NCBI GenBank assembly: GCA_023412765.1
Contig: JAEZBX010000080.1
Location: forward strand, 1-19,840
Length of the DNA stretch: 19,840 nt
Direction of reading: 5' to 3'
Source of the DNA: Bacteroidota bacterium
Lineage (GTDB): Bacteria; Bacteroidota; Bacteroidia; Cytophagales; Cyclobacteriaceae
The translations under genes and the position numbers were made by a program. Shown here piece after piece: positions 1 to 6,906 of the stretch. Each line of letters opens with the position of its first letter. Positions within the stretch are counted from its first letter, which is position 1. The notes below the pieces were generated by a model that saw nothing but the letters and a program-made list of their open reading frames with translations, searched no databases and was not told where the DNA came from.

Positions 1-717
1 AACGGTGACGCCGAAGCTGTCGCCATGACAGTAAAAATCAACGCTGCTTATAAGCTGCTAATCGATCCTAAGAAGCGATCAGCATACGATAATCGATCCT
101 CTTTTAGTTACGATGATTCAGAAGATGGTGTATTCAGACAAGACACCGCTGAGGAATTTGATGAAGTCTATCACAATGAAGCTATAGCGGAGGAGTTAGA
201 AAAGGAGAGAAAGCGGGTAATTCGAGAGGCTGCAACTTATAAAATTGCCAGGCTTTTTTGTTACCCGATTGCTTTTCTAAGCTTCCTCGTTATACTTGAC
301 TATTTTCTTCCTGTCAACACCGAGCTAGATTATGCCGTATCAGGTTATCAAAAAGGATTGAATAGCACATACAGTGCTGTTTCTTCTTTTATGAAGACTA
401 CAGAACATGAGTTCCAGGTTCCGAATAAGGTGCATGTGAATTACGATTACGATGCTGAGGACAAAAAGCTTGTGTGCATGGAGTTCACACCAATCTTCAA
501 CACCATGAAGAGAGTAGGCGTTGACCATGGCGAGTACGCGTTGATGTACCGGGCGCCTGGCACTGTCTATTTTCCCTGGCTTTTACCGATACCTTATATT
601 CTGCTCTTCACTAGTTTGTTTCTCATTCGACAAAATGAATACGCCAGATACCGTTATTTTCTTAGTATTTCTTCAGTAACCGTTGCGGTAATATTTTTTA
701 CTTCTATGATTTTGTAG
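1..717 (+). CDS. Membrane-anchored J-domain protein (5' end outside window)
   Basis: The reading frame is open from base 1, so the gene starts upstream and the first internal ATG (base 25) is not its start. The first visible residues (NGDAEAVAMTVKINAAY, then LLIDPKKRSAYD) match helices III-IV of a DnaJ J-domain. The HPD motif would lie just left of the window. Counting from the ATG at 25, a charged segment (about residues 30-70, Glu/Lys rich, possibly coiled coil) is followed by three hydrophobic stretches: about 77-96, 183-201 and 210-229. A soluble, probably extracytoplasmic, region of about 85 residues separates the first two. J-domains stimulate DnaK ATPase, so an anchored co-chaperone acting at the inner membrane is a reasonable inference. 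It is not DnaJ itself, because there is no Gly/Phe region, zinc finger or CTD. The client is unknown. Confidence 0.8.
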   Translation, partial: NGDAEAVAMTVKINAAYKLLIDPKKRSAYDNRSSFSYDDSEDGVFRQDTAEEFDEVYHNEAIAEELEKERKRVIREAATYKIARLFCYPIAFLSFLVILDYFLPVNTELDYAVSGYQKGLNSTYSAVSSFMKTTEHEFQVPNKVHVNYDYDAEDKKLVCMEFTPIFNTMKRVGVDHGEYALMYRAPGTVYFPWLLPIPYILLFTSLFLIRQNEYARYRYFLSISSVTVAVIFFTSMIL

Positions 718-756
718 CAAGGATCCAATCCTAAAAGATGTCTATTAAGTTCCTTA

Positions 757-806
757 TTTTCATGGGTAAATCAAGTTCACAATACTTAATTACCCAACCA
801 TGAAAA
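757..806 (+). promoter_or_regulatory. Inverted repeat covering the VOC gene start codon
   Basis: TTTTCATGG (757-765) is perfectly complementary to CCATGAAAA (798-806), and the right arm contains the ATG at 800. In mRNA this hairpin, with a loop of about 32 nt, would hide the start codon. A role is only inferred, and a 9-bp match could be chance. Confidence 0.25.
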
Positions 807-1177
807 TTGGAATGACAAGCGTATTTGTAAGCGATCCGGTCAAAGCCTTTAAGTTTTATACAACTGTGTTGGGTTTTGTCGAAAAACTATTCGTACCGGG
901 TCAGTGGATTTCAATTGTTAGGTCACCGGAGGATCCTGATGGTGTCTCGCTGATGCTTGAGCCCAATCACAACGCGCTCGCTAAGCGTTTTCAGCAAGGA
1001 TTGTACAAAGCGGGTATTCCAGTTATAGTTTTTACTACGGATGATATCAACAAGGAATATGATAGATTGACGAGCCTGGGAGTTCTGTTTAGAAAGGTAC
1101 CATCCAGAACAGAATATGGTATTGAGGCGTTGTTTGAAGATGGCTTCGGAAATATCATACAACTCATGGAAGAATAA
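800..1177 (+). CDS. VOC superfamily (glyoxalase/bleomycin-resistance fold) protein
   Basis: This 125-residue protein has the length and pattern of a single-chain VOC (vicinal oxygen chelate) protein. It has an N-terminal FVSDPVKAFKFYTTVLGF segment typical of the first beta-alpha-beta unit, a GVSLMLEP strand, and a second module ending FEDGFGNIIQLMEE. The Glu in LMLEP and the Glu in QLMEE sit where VOC enzymes place metal ligands. Family members include glyoxalase I, dioxygenases and antibiotic-binding proteins, and nothing here separates these, so no substrate is proposed. The protein is likely cytoplasmic, with no signal peptide or membrane segment. It stands 82 bp after the J-domain gene and 45 bp before the LigD-like gene, in the same direction, so co-transcription is possible but not shown. 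Confidence 0.85.
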   Translation: MKIGMTSVFVSDPVKAFKFYTTVLGFVEKLFVPGQWISIVRSPEDPDGVSLMLEPNHNALAKRFQQGLYKAGIPVIVFTTDDINKEYDRLTSLGVLFRKVPSRTEYGIEALFEDGFGNIIQLMEE

Positions 1178-1222
1178 CCCTATTATAGCAGAGGATGATT
1201 TTTTTAATAATGGATAGCATAT

Positions 1223-2629
1223 ATGCTAATTAGAAAGAATACGAAGGCTTTCAAGACTATCCTGGAGATCTTCATGGCTTGCCAGGACAGACCCGATCGC
1301 GACCAACTCATACGTCTTTATATTACCAGGGCTGGCCATTCCGTCAATGACAGGATAAGCGTAGAAGGTATTCAGGGGGAGTCGGCGCTCTTTTATGAAA
1401 TGAACTACAACAGTATTCTCAATAATCTGCAATCGTCCAATCATCAATTGAATGTCAGCGATGAGATTCCTGGTCTTTATTTTTTTCACAGCACTTCTAA
1501 CAAAGTCTGGGATGAAACTCCTTTCGAGTTTGACGAAGCGATCAAAAAGGAATTTGACTCACTGCCTGACCTGCCTGTCGTCAGGAAGAAAGAGAAGCCC
1601 CAGAAGTTTGTGTTCCCTACGGGCAAGTCAGAAGTAAAACCTCCAACAAAAAAAGAAAACGTCAAGGCTACCAAGGCAACACCTCCAAAGGTGGTAGAAA
1701 GAGGTCCAAAGCAACCCGATTACAAACTCAAGCATGACATCTATTTTACTGGCCTTGAAAAAGCCATTTTCAGACAACCGAAGGTCGAGAAGAAGGATAT
1801 ATTGGATTATTACAACAAAATTGCCGAATACATTCTACCGTATTTGAAAGACCGCGAGCAGAACACGCGACGTTATTCAGGGGCACCGCAAGCGCTTACG
1901 TCCCTCACTGTAAATAATTTGTTTGGCGATGATGAAGATCAGGTACCGGATTGGATTAGACCGAAACGTACAACTCAAAGCAAAGAGCAAGGCTTGCTTT
2001 GTAACGAGAGGGAACACTTGATGTTATTTGTTGAGATGGGATGCCTGGAATTTAGTCCGTGGCATTCGAGAATGAAGGCTCCTGACTCCCCCGATTATTT
2101 GGTCATAGCTGTCGATTCGCCGGATTATGAATCTGGCAAAGCAATACAGGCTGCTATAGGTATCAAGTCTATCCTTGATGGATTGCACCTCCCATCCTTC
2201 ATAAAAACAGATGGAAAATCCGGGTTACACATTTACGTCCCTTTGGATTCCAAAAGTGAGTATTCGGCAGCAAAAGAAGTTGCAGCGTTTCTCTGCAGAC
2301 TAAGCCGCATCAAAATGCCTGATCTTGTCGCGTTGAAAGATTCTGATGAGAGCGGCTATGGAAAAGTTTCATTGGATTATTCCATGAATGAAAAGGGTGG
2401 AAGCGTTGTCGCGCCGTATTCCCTTGTTACTGGAGATTCGCCAGCCGTTGCAACGCCCCTGCTATGGGAGGAGGTTACTGACGATCTGAGCCCCGACAAA
2501 TTTGACTATGAGAATATTTTTAAAAGATTAAAGAAAATCGGTGATCCATTCGAACCTTTCTATAAGAAAAAGGTCAACGCTGACGATCTGTTTGATCGAT
2601 TAAACGAACATTACGGCTTTCTCCTGTGA
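1223..2629 (+). CDS. LigD polymerase/primase-domain-like protein, stand-alone, probably inactive site
   Basis: Residues about 170-425 follow the LigD polymerase domain (archaeo-eukaryotic primase fold): YFTGLEKAIF, LDYYNKIAEYILPYLKDRE, VPDWIRP, FVEMGCLEFSPWHSR, SFIKTDGKSGLHIYVPL, KVSLDYSMN, VVAPYSL. In NHEJ LigD this domain adds nucleotides at breaks. Here the metal motif, usually DLD, reads VIAVDSPD, so Ala296 replaces the first Asp. Asp298 and Asp385 remain. The basic loop before LDY is acidic (KDSDESG), and the Arg usually following VAPYS is Val402. Catalysis is therefore doubtful. Residues 1-115 resemble no domain I recognise; about 118-165 is a Lys/Pro-rich linker. No ligase or nuclease domain is fused and no ku gene is in the window. 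A start at 1223 is used because it is the first in-frame ATG of the block; no clear ribosome-binding site is visible. Confidence 0.8.
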   Translation: MLIRKNTKAFKTILEIFMACQDRPDRDQLIRLYITRAGHSVNDRISVEGIQGESALFYEMNYNSILNNLQSSNHQLNVSDEIPGLYFFHSTSNKVWDETPFEFDEAIKKEFDSLPDLPVVRKKEKPQKFVFPTGKSEVKPPTKKENVKATKATPPKVVERGPKQPDYKLKHDIYFTGLEKAIFRQPKVEKKDILDYYNKIAEYILPYLKDREQNTRRYSGAPQALTSLTVNNLFGDDEDQVPDWIRPKRTTQSKEQGLLCNEREHLMLFVEMGCLEFSPWHSRMKAPDSPDYLVIAVDSPDYESGKAIQAAIGIKSILDGLHLPSFIKTDGKSGLHIYVPLDSKSEYSAAKEVAAFLCRLSRIKMPDLVALKDSDESGYGKVSLDYSMNEKGGSVVAPYSLVTGDSPAVATPLLWEEVTDDLSPDKFDYENIFKRLKKIGDPFEPFYKKKVNADDLFDRLNEHYGFLL

Positions 2630-3040
2630 TGCCTTTTGTAATGTACCGTCTGTTACAACTGATAAAAGCAGAGAAGGCGTCATAGTCAGAAAACCATTTT
2701 TTTATGGTGTAATTATTGGTAGTTTCGGGCGCAGGAACCAGGAAACTGCGACTCATAGCGTCCGAAGAAAAAAAGTCAGTGTAGCGCTAACGTTTGAAAT
2801 AGCAGACTTCGAATTTCAAAATTGATTTCGTGAATTTTGAAATCTTTTACTGAAGCAATGTGTTATGTAACCGTGTGACCGCTACGGTATTAGCCGACAG
2901 TTTCTAAACCCCCCGTCTTAACCCAGTTCGCTGGCAGTCGATCTAGCAGTCTCAACCGAACGTAAGGGAATTGCTACATAACCTGGTGGTGTTTGTAGTT
3001 GATGTTTGTTTTGTAAAAGAGTAGAAAGTTAAAATTATAT
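2630..3040. other. 411-bp intergenic region upstream of the sigma factor gene
   Basis: No convincing gene is seen on either strand. It starts with a weak nested inverted repeat after the LigD-like stop: TTGTAA (2636-2641) with TTACAA (2653-2658), inside GCCTT (2631-2635) with AAGGC (2674-2678). This could act as a 3' end, though no T-run follows. Three mutually complementary arms lie at 2793-2843 (separate entry). The last 60 bases are T/G then A rich, as expected near a Bacteroidota promoter, but I could not find a clean TTTG-N19-TAnnTTTG match. The length is consistent with a long 5' leader for the sigma gene. Confidence 0.5.
2793..2843. repeat. Three-arm competing inverted repeats in the sigma gene leader region
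   Basis: Arm A TTTGAAAT (2793-2800), arm B ATTTCAAAATT (2813-2823) and arm C AATTTTGAAAT (2833-2843) are all visible. B pairs perfectly with C over 11 bp (loop 9 nt), and its first 8 bases also pair perfectly with A (loop 12 nt). A:B and B:C are mutually exclusive. As RNA this could switch between two hairpins; as DNA the repeated half-site could bind a protein. The site is about 200 bp upstream of the sigma gene start. Function is inferred. Confidence 0.5.
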
Positions 3041-3904
3041 ATGCGCCAATTAAAAATTGTAAAACAAATTACAAATCGAGAGAGCGAGTCTCTGGAAAAA
3101 TATTTTCAGGAGATTGGTAAGGTCGAATTGATTTCAAGCGAGATGGAAGTAGAACTTGCTAACAGGATCAAAGCGGGTGATCCAGTTGCCCTTGAAAAGC
3201 TGACCAAGGCTAATCTACGGTTTGTGGTTTCCGTTGCAAAGCAATATCAAAATGGTGGTCTGTCACTCGGCGATTTGATCAATGAGGGAAATGTGGGTTT
3301 AATAAAAGCTGCAAAGCGTTTCGATCCTACTCGTGGCTTCAAATTTATCTCATATGCTGTCTGGTGGATTCGGCAGTCTATCATGCAGGCGCTGGCCGAT
3401 CAATCGAGGATCGTTCGCGTACCGATGAATCGTCTTGGATCATTAAATAAAATTAATCGGACGCTTTCGGAATTGGAGCAACGACACCAGCGAGAAGCTT
3501 CCAACCAGGAAGTGGCCGACGAGTTGAACCTTTCTGTGGATGACGTTGATAAGGCATTAAAATATGGTGGACGTCACCTTTCGATGAATGCTCCTTTCGC
3601 GCAAGGCGAGGAAAATAGTTTATTGGACGTTTTGGAAAATGATTCTGAAGATACCCCGGATTCGGGCTTATTAGCTGAATCACTTCGCACTGCAATTGAA
3701 CGAGCGCTTTCCACTTTGACCGACAGAGAGCGGGATGTTATTTCCCTTTACTTCGGACTTGGCGGTTCAGGTACTCATTCTTTGGAAGATATCGCTCACC
3801 GATTTAACCTTACTGTCGAACGAGTAAGGCAGATTCGAGAAAAAGGTTTACGCCGATTAAGAAACGTTTCGCGGAGCAGTTCGCTGAAATCTTTCCTGGG
3901 ATAG
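3041..3904 (+). CDS. rpoD: RNA polymerase sigma factor, RpoD/SigA type
   Basis: This is a 287-residue sigma-70 of the short Bacteroidota kind, starting MRQLKIVKQITNRES with no region 1.1. Region 1.2 is at about 15-45. Region 2 is intact (about 50-125: LTKANLRFVVSVAKQYQ, GLSLGDLINEGNVGL, FKFISYAVWWIRQSI, QSRIVRVPMN). Region 3 is at about 130-200 and includes GRHLSMNAPFAQGEENSLLD. Region 4 is at about 215-287, with STLTDRERDVISLYFGLGG and the recognition helix LTVERVRQIREKGLRRLR. It directs RNA polymerase to promoters. One oddity is Val259, where the primary factors I know have Arg (LTRERVRQ). Together with several other changes, this makes a close paralog of the housekeeping factor possible. 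A hairpin terminator follows 32 bp after the stop, and a long leader precedes the gene, so it is probably monocistronic. Confidence 0.9.
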   Translation: MRQLKIVKQITNRESESLEKYFQEIGKVELISSEMEVELANRIKAGDPVALEKLTKANLRFVVSVAKQYQNGGLSLGDLINEGNVGLIKAAKRFDPTRGFKFISYAVWWIRQSIMQALADQSRIVRVPMNRLGSLNKINRTLSELEQRHQREASNQEVADELNLSVDDVDKALKYGGRHLSMNAPFAQGEENSLLDVLENDSEDTPDSGLLAESLRTAIERALSTLTDRERDVISLYFGLGGSGTHSLEDIAHRFNLTVERVRQIREKGLRRLRNVSRSSSLKSFLG

Positions 3905-3935
3905 TATCACCAGGTCTCAAACTTCTAGTAACAAC

Positions 3936-3968
3936 AAATACCCTGCTTTCATAAGCAGGGTATTTTTA
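3936..3968 (+). terminator. Rho-independent terminator after rpoD
   Basis: A perfect 11-bp stem, ATACCCTGCTT (3938-3948) with AAGCAGGGTAT (3953-3963), has a TCAT loop. The stem is extended by two A-T pairs and followed by TTTTTATT. A clear intrinsic terminator for the sigma gene. Confidence 0.9.
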
Positions 3969-3989
3969 TTCAAGAAAAGAATGAAGTAT

Positions 3990-4060
3990 AGGTAATTGGG
4001 TATTAGGATGCACACCTTGAGAACCCCACCCTTATTCCCTATTCCTTACTCCTTATACCT
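3990..4060. repeat. Heptad-repeat element with inverted arms (TATTCCY family)
   Basis: The right arm has 7-bp units TTATTCC, CTATTCC, TTACTCC, TTATACC (4032-4059). The left arm (3990-4009) is purine-rich and is the imperfect reverse complement of the same pattern (AGGTAATTGGGTATTAGGA). Between them is a core of about 20 bp beginning TGCACACC. The same units recur at 14451-14485 (opposite orientation) and 19622-19656. The remaining sequence from 4061 to the hydrolase start at 4210 is A/T-rich and shows nothing I can name. Confidence 0.7.
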
Positions 4061-4209
4061 TTTTTCTAACTGGACGAAATAGGATTAAATTATTGCTGTC
4101 AATTTCGCTAACGGAATTGTAAAAAATGTTCCAAATTAGCAAAACCAATCTGGCAAAATACATACTAATGCTGTGACATCCATCCCCAACCAAACTGCTC
4201 ATATAAACC

Positions 4210-5658
4210 GTGAATAAGATTCTAACTGCCGTTCTGATATTATTTGTTACGATTAGCATCAACGGCCAGCCACTTGTATCGCATCCTCAAAATCCTCACT
4301 ACTTTAGCTATAAGGGAAAGCCTTTGATCTTAATCGGTTCGGGTGAGCACTATGGTGCTGTAATCAACAAAGGCTTTAATTATCAGATCTATCTTGACGC
4401 GTTGAATCAAGATGCCCTTAATACTACACGCCTTTTTACAGGAGCATATATCGAAAAAACCGGAGATTTTGGTATTGAGAACAACACGCTGGCACCGCGT
4501 TCTGAAGATATCTTGTTGCCGTGGAAACGAAGCAACGTTTCGGGCTATACGCTGGGTGGAAATAAGTTTGACCTTAACCAGTGGGATGAGGAATATTTCA
4601 ATCGGCTTAAGAATTTTGTTCAACAGGCATCGTATACAGACGTGATCGTTGAAGTGGTTCTATTTTCTGCCCATTATGGCGGCGGGTGGAACTATAGTGC
4701 CCTGAACAACAAGAATAATATTAATGACACCGATACCCTTTCGGGACGAAATGTTAATACGCTGGAGAACGGAAACATTCTGGCTCACCAGGAGAAATAT
4801 GTTCGCAAGATCGTCCGTGAGTTGAATATGTTCGATAATATTTATTTCGAAATTCAGAATGAACCCTGGGCGGATCAGGTAGATACGACCATGATCGCAA
4901 ATGCGTATGGCCCATCCGATGACTGGCGATCGATGATGCAGGTGGTGTCGGAGAAGTCGAACGCGTGGCAGCGGAAGGTGGCGGCGTGGATCAAGGATGA
5001 AGAATCCAGGTTACCCAAGAAGCACCTGATAGCACAGAATATCAGCAATTTCAGATATCCCATAACTGACCCCGATCCAAACATTTCCATCTTCAATTTT
5101 CATTATACGTTCCCTGCCGCAGCGCACGAAAACTATCACCTAAATAAGGTTATTGGTTTTAATGAAACAGGATTCGCCGGCAGGCTTGACGCTACTTATA
5201 GAAGACAAGCCTGGCGTTTTATGATGGCCGGCGGCGGGTTGTTCAACCACCTTGATTATTCCTTTTCCGCAGAGGCGGAGCACGGCCAGGACACAACATA
5301 TAAGGCACCAGGCGGTGGAAGTCCTACACTGCGCAAGCAGCTTGGTGCGCTAAAGCGTTTCTTTAGCCAAATAGGTTTCATCAATCTAAAGCCGGATCTC
5401 ACCGCCGTTGTCGCCGCGCCGGGCGCATCGACCTGGACACTTTCCGATGGGAGCAAAATGTGGGTTATTTATGTTGAATCTCTTGCCAGCAAAACCTATG
5501 ACCTCAGAACCAACATTCCGAATGGGAATTACGAGATGATCTGGACAGATGCTTTGACAGGTAAACCGATCGGAAGGGGTTCAACCAAAGGCCCGACAAT
5601 CAAAGTACCTTCGACGCTTAGCGATAAGGTTGTGACCATCAAATCGATTTCAAAATAG
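4210..5658 (+). CDS. Secreted glycoside hydrolase, clan GH-A-like TIM barrel
   Basis: The protein begins at GTG, chosen because it gives a typical signal peptide (MNKILTAVLILFVTISINGQ, cleavage near residue 19-20). The mature part opens with a strand/loop (FSYKGKPLILIGSGEHYG) typical of DUF4038-like and GH5-like barrels. Glu218 in YFEIQNEPW fits the clan GH-A acid/base Asn-Glu-Pro motif near the end of strand beta-4. Glu319 in VIGFNETGF fits the nucleophile on beta-7. NFHYT (296-300) and the aromatic-rich segments would line the cleft. Residues about 395-482 look like a small C-terminal beta-sandwich of the collagen-binding-like type often attached to such barrels. It probably hydrolyses a polysaccharide or glycan in the periplasm or outside the cell; the substrate cannot be read. 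No SusC/SusD pair is nearby, so it is not in an obvious utilisation locus. Confidence 0.8.
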   Translation: MNKILTAVLILFVTISINGQPLVSHPQNPHYFSYKGKPLILIGSGEHYGAVINKGFNYQIYLDALNQDALNTTRLFTGAYIEKTGDFGIENNTLAPRSEDILLPWKRSNVSGYTLGGNKFDLNQWDEEYFNRLKNFVQQASYTDVIVEVVLFSAHYGGGWNYSALNNKNNINDTDTLSGRNVNTLENGNILAHQEKYVRKIVRELNMFDNIYFEIQNEPWADQVDTTMIANAYGPSDDWRSMMQVVSEKSNAWQRKVAAWIKDEESRLPKKHLIAQNISNFRYPITDPDPNISIFNFHYTFPAAAHENYHLNKVIGFNETGFAGRLDATYRRQAWRFMMAGGGLFNHLDYSFSAEAEHGQDTTYKAPGGGSPTLRKQLGALKRFFSQIGFINLKPDLTAVVAAPGASTWTLSDGSKMWVIYVESLASKTYDLRTNIPNGNYEMIWTDALTGKPIGRGSTKGPTIKVPSTLSDKVVTIKSISK

Positions 5659-5702
5659 ATCTGAGTATTCATTTTTTCTGATAAAATTGTGGGAAGCGTT
5701 GC

Positions 5703-6536
5703 ATGATCGTTCACCTTCTTGACGGCACGTATGAACTATTCCGCCACTTTTACGGGCACAGGAGCTACAACAAAGGCAAAGATAAACCATTCGGAGCCGT
5801 CGTAGGAGTTCTTTATGGTGTGTTGCAAATGATTGATGAGGGAGCAACGCATTTGGGGGTGGCAACGGATCATGTCATCGAATCTTTTCGCAACGAATTG
5901 TGGCCTGATTACAAAACTTCAGAAGGTATGGATTGGGTGTTGCTGAAACAGTTTCAGCCGTTGGAAGAGGCGTTGACGTCTATGGGAATCGTTGTGTGGC
6001 CCATGACTGATTTGGAAGCTGATGATGGACTTGCATCCGCCGCGCGTATCGCAGAAGCGGATCCCAAAGTAGATAAAGTTTGCATTTGGACGCCTGACAA
6101 AGATCTTGCACAGTGCGTGCGCGAGGACAGGGTGGTTCAAATCGATAGAAGAGCAGGGGCCATTCGCGATGCAAATGCTATTCGGAAAAAGTTTGGTGTT
6201 GAACCGGCACTGATCCCCGACTATTTGGCTTTGGTTGGCGATAGCGCCGACGGATACCCAGGAATTCCCGGGATAGGGAAGAGCACTGCGATGCAACTTC
6301 TGAAACAATATGGTCCGATCGAGTCATGGCCGGAGAAAGCGCTGAGAAAAAACCGGGAGCAAGCCTTGTTGTTTAAGCGACTTGCAACCTTGAGAACCGA
6401 CGCCCAACTTTTTAAAGATGTGGAGGAATTGCGCTGGCGAGGTCCGACAAAATCTTTTGCTGATTATGTTGCAAAAATGTCCGAGCCGGAGCTGTTGAAG
6501 AGAGCGACGGAATTGGCTGATAAAGCGCATGGTTGA
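5703..6536 (+). CDS. 5'-3' exonuclease / flap endonuclease (PolA N-terminal-like)
   Basis: This 277-residue protein has the PIN-like FEN fold with an H3TH motif, as in the N-terminal domain of DNA polymerase I and in ExoIX/Xni. Metal-binding acids are visible in order: Asp7 (HLLDGTYELFR), Glu105-Asp107-Asp108 (DLEADDGLA), Asp132-Asp134 (TPDKDLAQ) and Asp180-Asp183 (GDSADGYPGIPGIGKSTA). The last motif leads into the helix-hairpin-helix that grips the DNA. The helical arch region (about 58-82, RNELWPDYKTSEGMD) is present. It lacks polymerase and 3'-5' exonuclease domains, so it is a stand-alone nuclease likely acting on flaps or RNA primers in replication or repair. All expected catalytic acids appear intact. 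The gene begins 44 bp after the hydrolase and is followed by the first copy of a long repeat element. Confidence 0.88.
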   Translation: MIVHLLDGTYELFRHFYGHRSYNKGKDKPFGAVVGVLYGVLQMIDEGATHLGVATDHVIESFRNELWPDYKTSEGMDWVLLKQFQPLEEALTSMGIVVWPMTDLEADDGLASAARIAEADPKVDKVCIWTPDKDLAQCVREDRVVQIDRRAGAIRDANAIRKKFGVEPALIPDYLALVGDSADGYPGIPGIGKSTAMQLLKQYGPIESWPEKALRKNREQALLFKRLATLRTDAQLFKDVEELRWRGPTKSFADYVAKMSEPELLKRATELADKAHG

Positions 6537-6550
6537 TCTGAGGCTCGGAA

Positions 6551-6808
6551 ATGAATATTGAATATTGAACACGGAATATTGAACACAGATCCCGATAATT
6601 ATCGGGACGCTCAAGCCAAAGCTCTACGCCTTATCGAGGGAAACCTCAAAGCTGAATAGTTTAAAGTTCAAGGTTTAAAGTTTAAAGTTGTGCCACTTCA
6701 AAAGATTTGCTGTCAAAGTCTAAAATGCATTATAATATCAGCAGAAATTGACTTTCGCGCGAAACCTCAAACCTTAAACTTTAAACCTTAAACCTTAAAC
6801 TTTAAACT
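6551..6808. repeat. Long repeat element, copy A (heptad arms around conserved core)
   Basis: From left: direct GAATATTGAA-type units (6551-6585); an 18-bp perfect palindrome TCCCGATAATTATCGGGA (6590-6607); a segment shared at lower identity with copy B; then 6641-6774, which matches copy B (9578-9711) at 133 of 134 bases. This block has a left arm of RGTTYAA heptads (about 6658-6689), a core of about 75 bp, the 12-bp palindrome TTTCGCGCGAAA (6753-6764), and a right arm of AAACYTY heptads running to 6808. The arms are complementary, so the whole could fold into a cruciform. It fills most of the 370-bp gap before the DUF3857 gene. The remaining 6809-6906 shows no clear promoter or gene. Confidence 0.9.
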
Positions 6809-6906
6809 AGGATGAGTAAATCTGGAATTTCATCCGAAATGGTACTTGGTTCAAACAAATGAAATGGAATTTTCTATCTTGAGTATACCGTTAACTCGAG
6901 AACTCG

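Noticed and set aside
2574..2756. Minus-strand open frame overlapping the LigD-like stop codon
   Set aside because: It overlaps the end of a well supported gene, has no family resemblance and shows no start context; treated as chance.
2880..2960. Possible tRNA or structured RNA in the GC-richer stretch before the sigma gene
   Set aside because: I could not build a cloverleaf: no T-loop GTTCRANNC in a stem context and no acceptor pairing.
2981..3040. Bacteroidota promoter (TTTG-N19-TAnnTTTG) for the sigma gene
   Set aside because: Several TTTG words are present but none pairs with a -7 element at the right spacing.
6841..6882. TTGG / TATCTTGA as promoter of the DUF3857 gene
   Set aside because: Spacing is 25 bp instead of about 19 and both boxes are imperfect.
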